A stretch of 64,000 bases of DNA from an uncultured Lachnospiraceae bacterium (GTDB lineage: Bacteria > Bacillota > Clostridia > Lachnospirales > Lachnospiraceae): contig UQDA01000003.1 of NCBI GenBank assembly GCA_900539715.1, forward strand, positions 100,413-164,412. The letters are read 5' to 3'. Made by a program: the position numbers and the translations under genes. Positions 60,991 to 64,000 of this stretch are shown here, piece by piece (the first letter of the stretch is position 1; each line of letters begins with the position of its first letter). The notes under the pieces were generated by a model that was not told the origin of the DNA, did not search any database, and worked only from the letters and a program-made list of their open reading frames with translations.

Positions 60991-62172
60991 ATGGCTAAGA
61001 AAATTGTTTTAGCAGGCGCTTGCCGTACAGCGATCGGCGTAATGGGCGGAACACTGAGCACGACTCCGGCAACGGACCTGGGCGCTATCGTTATCAAAGA
61101 AGCACTGAACAGGGCAGGCGTTCCCTCTGATCAGGTAGATCAGGTTTACATGGGCTGCGTTATCCAGGCAGGTCAGGGACAGAACGTTGCGCGTCAGGCT
61201 TCCATCAAGGCAGGTCTTCCGATCGAGACTCCTGCAGTTACCATCAACGTTGTATGCGGTTCCGGTCTGAACTGTGTAAACATGGCTGCAGAGATGATCG
61301 CAGCAGGCGACGCTGATATCGTTGTAGCAGGCGGTATGGAAAACATGTCTATGGCTCCTTACGCAGTGATGCAGGGCCGTTACGGCTACAGAATGAACGA
61401 TGGCAAGCTGGTAGATACCATGGTTCATGATGCCCTGTGGGATGCGTTCAATGATTATCATATGGGTATCACAGCAGAGAACATCTGCGAGAAGTGGGGC
61501 CTGACAAGAGAAGAGCTGGATGCTTTTGCTGCAAAGTCCCAGCAGAAGGCTGTTGCTGCTCAGGAAGCAGGCGCGTTCGACAAGGAAATCGTTCCTGTAG
61601 AAGTTAAGAAGAAAAAAGAGACAATCGTTTTCAATAAGGATGAAGGTCCCCGCCCCGGCACGACAGCTGAGAGCATCGCGAAGCTTCGTCCTGCATTCAA
61701 GAAAGACGGCATCGTAACAGCCGGCAACTCTTCAGGTATCAACGACGGCGCTGCAGCAGTTGTTGTTATGAGTGAAGAGAAGGCAAAAGAGCTGGGCGTT
61801 AAGCCTATGGCTACATGGGTAGCAGGTGCTCTGGCAGGTGTTGCTCCTGAGATCATGGGTATCGGCCCTGTTGCTGCAACCCGTAAGGTTATGGACAGAA
61901 CCGGCATGAAGATCGAAGACTTCGATGTTATCGAGGCAAACGAGGCTTTCGCTGCTCAGTCCGTAGCAGTTCAGAAGGAGCTTGGCTTTACAGATGAGCA
62001 GCTGAATCCTAACGGCGGCGCAGTTGCCCTGGGTCATCCGGTAGGCGCATCAGGCTGCCGTATCCTGGTAACCCTGCTGCATGAGATGGAAGCAAAAGAC
62101 CTGAAGAAGGGTCTGGCTACTCTGTGCATCGGCGGTGGCATGGGCTGTGCTACAATCGTAGAAAGAGACTAA
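60991..62172 (+). CDS. thlA: Acetyl-CoA C-acetyltransferase (thiolase)
   Basis: Condenses two acetyl-CoA to acetoacetyl-CoA, the first step of butyrate formation. Nucleophilic Cys89 lies in NVVCGSGLNCVNMA; the second and third active-site blocks are GGAVALGHPVGASGCR and LCIGGGMGCA. 393 residues, standard. The ATG at 60991 follows GGAGG by seven bases. Codon use is notably biased to a few preferred codons, unlike the polysaccharide genes, as expected for an abundant enzyme. Confidence 0.97.
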   Translation: MAKKIVLAGACRTAIGVMGGTLSTTPATDLGAIVIKEALNRAGVPSDQVDQVYMGCVIQAGQGQNVARQASIKAGLPIETPAVTINVVCGSGLNCVNMAAEMIAAGDADIVVAGGMENMSMAPYAVMQGRYGYRMNDGKLVDTMVHDALWDAFNDYHMGITAENICEKWGLTREELDAFAAKSQQKAVAAQEAGAFDKEIVPVEVKKKKETIVFNKDEGPRPGTTAESIAKLRPAFKKDGIVTAGNSSGINDGAAAVVVMSEEKAKELGVKPMATWVAGALAGVAPEIMGIGPVAATRKVMDRTGMKIEDFDVIEANEAFAAQSVAVQKELGFTDEQLNPNGGAVALGHPVGASGCRILVTLLHEMEAKDLKKGLATLCIGGGMGCATIVERD

Positions 62173-62191
62173 GGGATATCTCCCTTATATT

Positions 62192-62224
62192 CGGAGAATG
62201 CCTCCTTTTCAGGGACATTCTCCG
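62192..62224 (+). other. Intercistronic hairpin between thiolase and crotonase
   Basis: CGGAGAATG (62192-62200) and CATTCTCCG (62216-62224) form a perfect nine-pair stem with a 15-base loop and no T-run, and a smaller GGGATATCTCCC sits just upstream. Probably an mRNA processing or stability element, not a full terminator. Confidence 0.55.
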
Positions 62225-62256
62225 CGTCATGTAAAAAAACAAGCAGGAGGAAGACA

Positions 62257-63042
62257 ATGGAATTCGTATTGTATGAACAGAAAGGTCAGTATGCGATCAT
62301 CACAATCAATCGTGAAAGAGCGCTGAACGCCCTTAATTCCACCGTTCTTGACGAGTTAAACGAGACTCTGGACAATGTAAACCTTGACGAGGTAAGATGC
62401 CTGATACTGACCGGTGCAGGACAGAAATCCTTCGTTGCAGGTGCAGATATCGGTGAGATGAGCACCCTGACAAAAGCGGAAGGCGAAGCTTTCGGCAAGA
62501 AGGGCAACGATGTATTCCGCAAGCTGGAGACTTTCCCGATACCCGTAATCGCAGCAATCAACGGCTTTGCTCTTGGCGGCGGCTGTGAGATATCCATGAG
62601 CTGCGATATCCGTATCTGTTCCGAGAATGCTGTATTCGGCCAGCCTGAGGTTGGTCTGGGCATTACACCCGGTTTCGGCGGCACACAGAGACTTGCGCGT
62701 CTGGTAGGTGAAGGTATGGCGAAGCAGATGATCTACACAGCACGTAACATCAAGGCTGACGAGGCATACCGCATCGGTCTGGTAAATGCAGTATATGCTC
62801 AGGAAGAGCTGATGCCTGCAGCTGAGAAGATGGCTTCCACCATCGCAAAGAATGCTCCGATCGCAGTCCGCAACTGCAAGAAGGCTATCAATGACGGTAT
62901 GCAGGTAGATATGGACCAGGCGATCGTTATCGAAGAGAAGCTGTTCGGCGACTGTTTCGAGAGCGAGGATCAGAGATACGGCATGGCTTTCTTCCTTGAC
63001 AAGAACAAGGAGAAGGTAAAAGAGCCTTTCAAGAACTGCTGA
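62257..63042 (+). CDS. crt: Crotonase (3-hydroxybutyryl-CoA dehydratase / enoyl-CoA hydratase)
   Basis: Dehydrates 3-hydroxybutyryl-CoA to crotonyl-CoA. The oxyanion hole is given by SFVAGADIGEM and ALGGGCEISMSCDIR, and the catalytic Glu pair by the segment NAVFGQPEVGLGITPGFGG. 261 residues, normal. AGGAGG lies seven bases before the ATG. Third-step enzyme in the operon order thl-crt-hbd. Confidence 0.95.
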   Translation: MEFVLYEQKGQYAIITINRERALNALNSTVLDELNETLDNVNLDEVRCLILTGAGQKSFVAGADIGEMSTLTKAEGEAFGKKGNDVFRKLETFPIPVIAAINGFALGGGCEISMSCDIRICSENAVFGQPEVGLGITPGFGGTQRLARLVGEGMAKQMIYTARNIKADEAYRIGLVNAVYAQEELMPAAEKMASTIAKNAPIAVRNCKKAINDGMQVDMDQAIVIEEKLFGDCFESEDQRYGMAFFLDKNKEKVKEPFKNC

Positions 63043-63091
63043 TTTTTCTGAAAAACAGAATATTCATATATCATTTTAGGAGGAGACTATC

Positions 63092-63931
63092 ATGAAGGTA
63101 GGTATTATTGGCGCCGGCACAATGGGTTCCGGTATCGCACAGGCATTTGCCCAGACAGAAGGCTACGAAGTATTTCTTTGCGACATCAATGAAGAGTTCG
63201 CTGCAAACGGCAAGAAGAAGATTGCAAAGGGCTTCGAGAAGAGAATCGCAAAAGGCAAAATGACTCAGGAAGCTGCTGATTCCATCCTTGCAAAGATCAC
63301 AACAGGCGTAAAAGATATCTGCACAGACTGCGATCTCGTTGTAGAGGCTGCTCTGGAGAACATGCAGATCAAGAAGCAGACATTCAAAGAGCTGCAGGAT
63401 ATCTGCAAAGCAGACTGCATCTTCGCTACCAACACATCCTCTCTGTCCATCACAGAGATTGGCGCAGGTCTGGATCATCCCGTTATCGGCATGCACTTCT
63501 TCAACCCCGCTCCGGTTATGAAGCTGGTTGAGGTTATTGCAGGTCTGAACACTCCTGATGAGGTTGTTGAGAAGATCAAAGCTATCTCTGTTGAGATCGG
63601 CAAGACTCCCGTACAGGTAAACGAGGCTGCAGGCTTTGTTGTAAACAGAATCCTCGTTCCTATGATAAATGAAGCTATCGGCATCTATGCAGAAGGCGTT
63701 GCATCTGTAGAAGATATCGATACAGCTATGAAGCTGGGCGCTAATCATCCCATGGGACCTCTGGCTCTGGGCGATATGATTGGTCTGGACATCGTTCTGG
63801 CTATCATGGAAGTATTGCAGACTGAGACAGGCGACACCAAGTATCGTCCTCATCCCCTTCTGAAGAAGATGGTACGCGGCGGACAGCTGGGCCAGAAGAC
63901 AGGTAAGGGCTTCTACGATTACACAAAATAA
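63092..63931 (+). CDS. hbd: 3-hydroxybutyryl-CoA dehydrogenase
   Basis: Reduces acetoacetyl-CoA to 3-hydroxybutyryl-CoA. The N-terminal Rossmann motif GIIGAGTMGSGIAQAFA binds the cofactor; FATNTSSLSITEI, the catalytic His in VIGMHFFNPAPVMKLVE, and the C-terminal domain with LGANHPMGPLALGDMIGLD complete the family pattern. 279 residues. AGGAGG precedes the ATG. Completes the route to crotonyl-CoA together with its two neighbours. Confidence 0.96.
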   Translation: MKVGIIGAGTMGSGIAQAFAQTEGYEVFLCDINEEFAANGKKKIAKGFEKRIAKGKMTQEAADSILAKITTGVKDICTDCDLVVEAALENMQIKKQTFKELQDICKADCIFATNTSSLSITEIGAGLDHPVIGMHFFNPAPVMKLVEVIAGLNTPDEVVEKIKAISVEIGKTPVQVNEAAGFVVNRILVPMINEAIGIYAEGVASVEDIDTAMKLGANHPMGPLALGDMIGLDIVLAIMEVLQTETGDTKYRPHPLLKKMVRGGQLGQKTGKGFYDYTK

Positions 63932-63937
63932 TAAACT

Positions 63938-63990
63938 AAGAATGGCGGGGCGGCCGCAAAAGTGCGGCTGCCGCATTCTTCACTAGGAGG
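63938..63990 (+). other. Hairpin and ribosome site of a following gene beyond the window
   Basis: An imperfect GC-rich stem, AAGAATGGCGG against CCGCATTCTT (63938-63980), is followed by AGGAGG at 63985-63990 only ten bases from the window end. A start codon must lie just outside. In related butyrate operons the next gene is butyryl-CoA dehydrogenase; that identity is inference. Confidence 0.6.
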
Positions 63991-64000
63991 AATTATAAAT

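Overview
The window reads as chromosome from a low-to-mid GC Gram-positive anaerobe of the Clostridia, most likely Lachnospiraceae. The clues are a butyrate-type thl-crt-hbd operon, a V-type ATPase operon, a Spo0A DNA-binding domain, an LCP wall-ligase, MetNIQ, a GH25 lysozyme, AGGAGG-type ribosome sites, and DUF families that I associate with Lachnospiraceae. The assignment rests on gene content, not on any search. I saw no rRNA, tRNA, CRISPR array, transposase or phage gene.

Layout. (1) 1-5178, plus strand, visibly more AT-rich than the rest: a membrane protein (possibly cut by the window edge), a ChbG/HpnK-type deacetylase, a DPM-like GT2 and a DUF6020-like membrane protein with an apparent N-terminal frameshift. 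Its 3' end collides with a convergent membrane protein gene (5100-6536), and the base composition changes there. (2) 6754-13089: an FkbH-like HAD protein, an MBOAT O-acyltransferase, an SGNH-like partner and a DUF6077-like membrane protein split over two frames; together these look like a surface-polymer acylation module. (3) 13130-17753: an SGNH-like membrane-anchored protein, a two-gene EamA/SMR-type pair, a small zinc ribbon and a membrane-anchored GH25 lysozyme. (4) 17871-37218: a cell-surface polysaccharide locus. It has rmlB, rmlA and rmlC (no rmlD here), a Wzm-like permease and a Wzt-like ATPase with a C-terminal cargo domain, a methyltransferase/kinase-like fusion reminiscent of the WbdD chain terminator, five GT2 proteins, a phosphohexomutase, a polyprenyl-phosphate sugar transferase and an LCP protein. 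The natural reading is a rhamnose-containing glycan that is built on undecaprenyl phosphate, exported by an ABC transporter and ligated to the wall. (5) 37330-42757: HtrA, an atypical ClpX, an S8 subtilase and an LspA-like protein, a compact proteolysis cluster.

(6) 42856-45559: metN-metI-metQ methionine uptake, closed by a strong terminator. (7) 45629-50177: a DUF6044-like membrane protein and a radical SAM/SPASM protein, facing a FAD oxidoreductase across a bidirectional terminator. (8) 50498-51886: a free-standing Spo0A C-terminal domain protein convergent with a LysR regulator. (9) 52052-60552: a nine-gene V-type ATPase operon (G/H-C-I-K-F-E-A-B-D) ending in a terminator. (10) 60991-63931: thiolase, crotonase and 3-hydroxybutyryl-CoA dehydrogenase, with an AGGAGG for a further gene at the window edge (in related operons, bcd).

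The most interesting items are the Wzt/WbdD-like pairing in a Gram-positive setting, the structured diverged tandem element wedged between the two exporter genes, the ClpX variant beside HtrA and a subtilase, the stand-alone Spo0A-C protein with an operator-like palindrome, and a G10 tract in the first V-ATPase gene.
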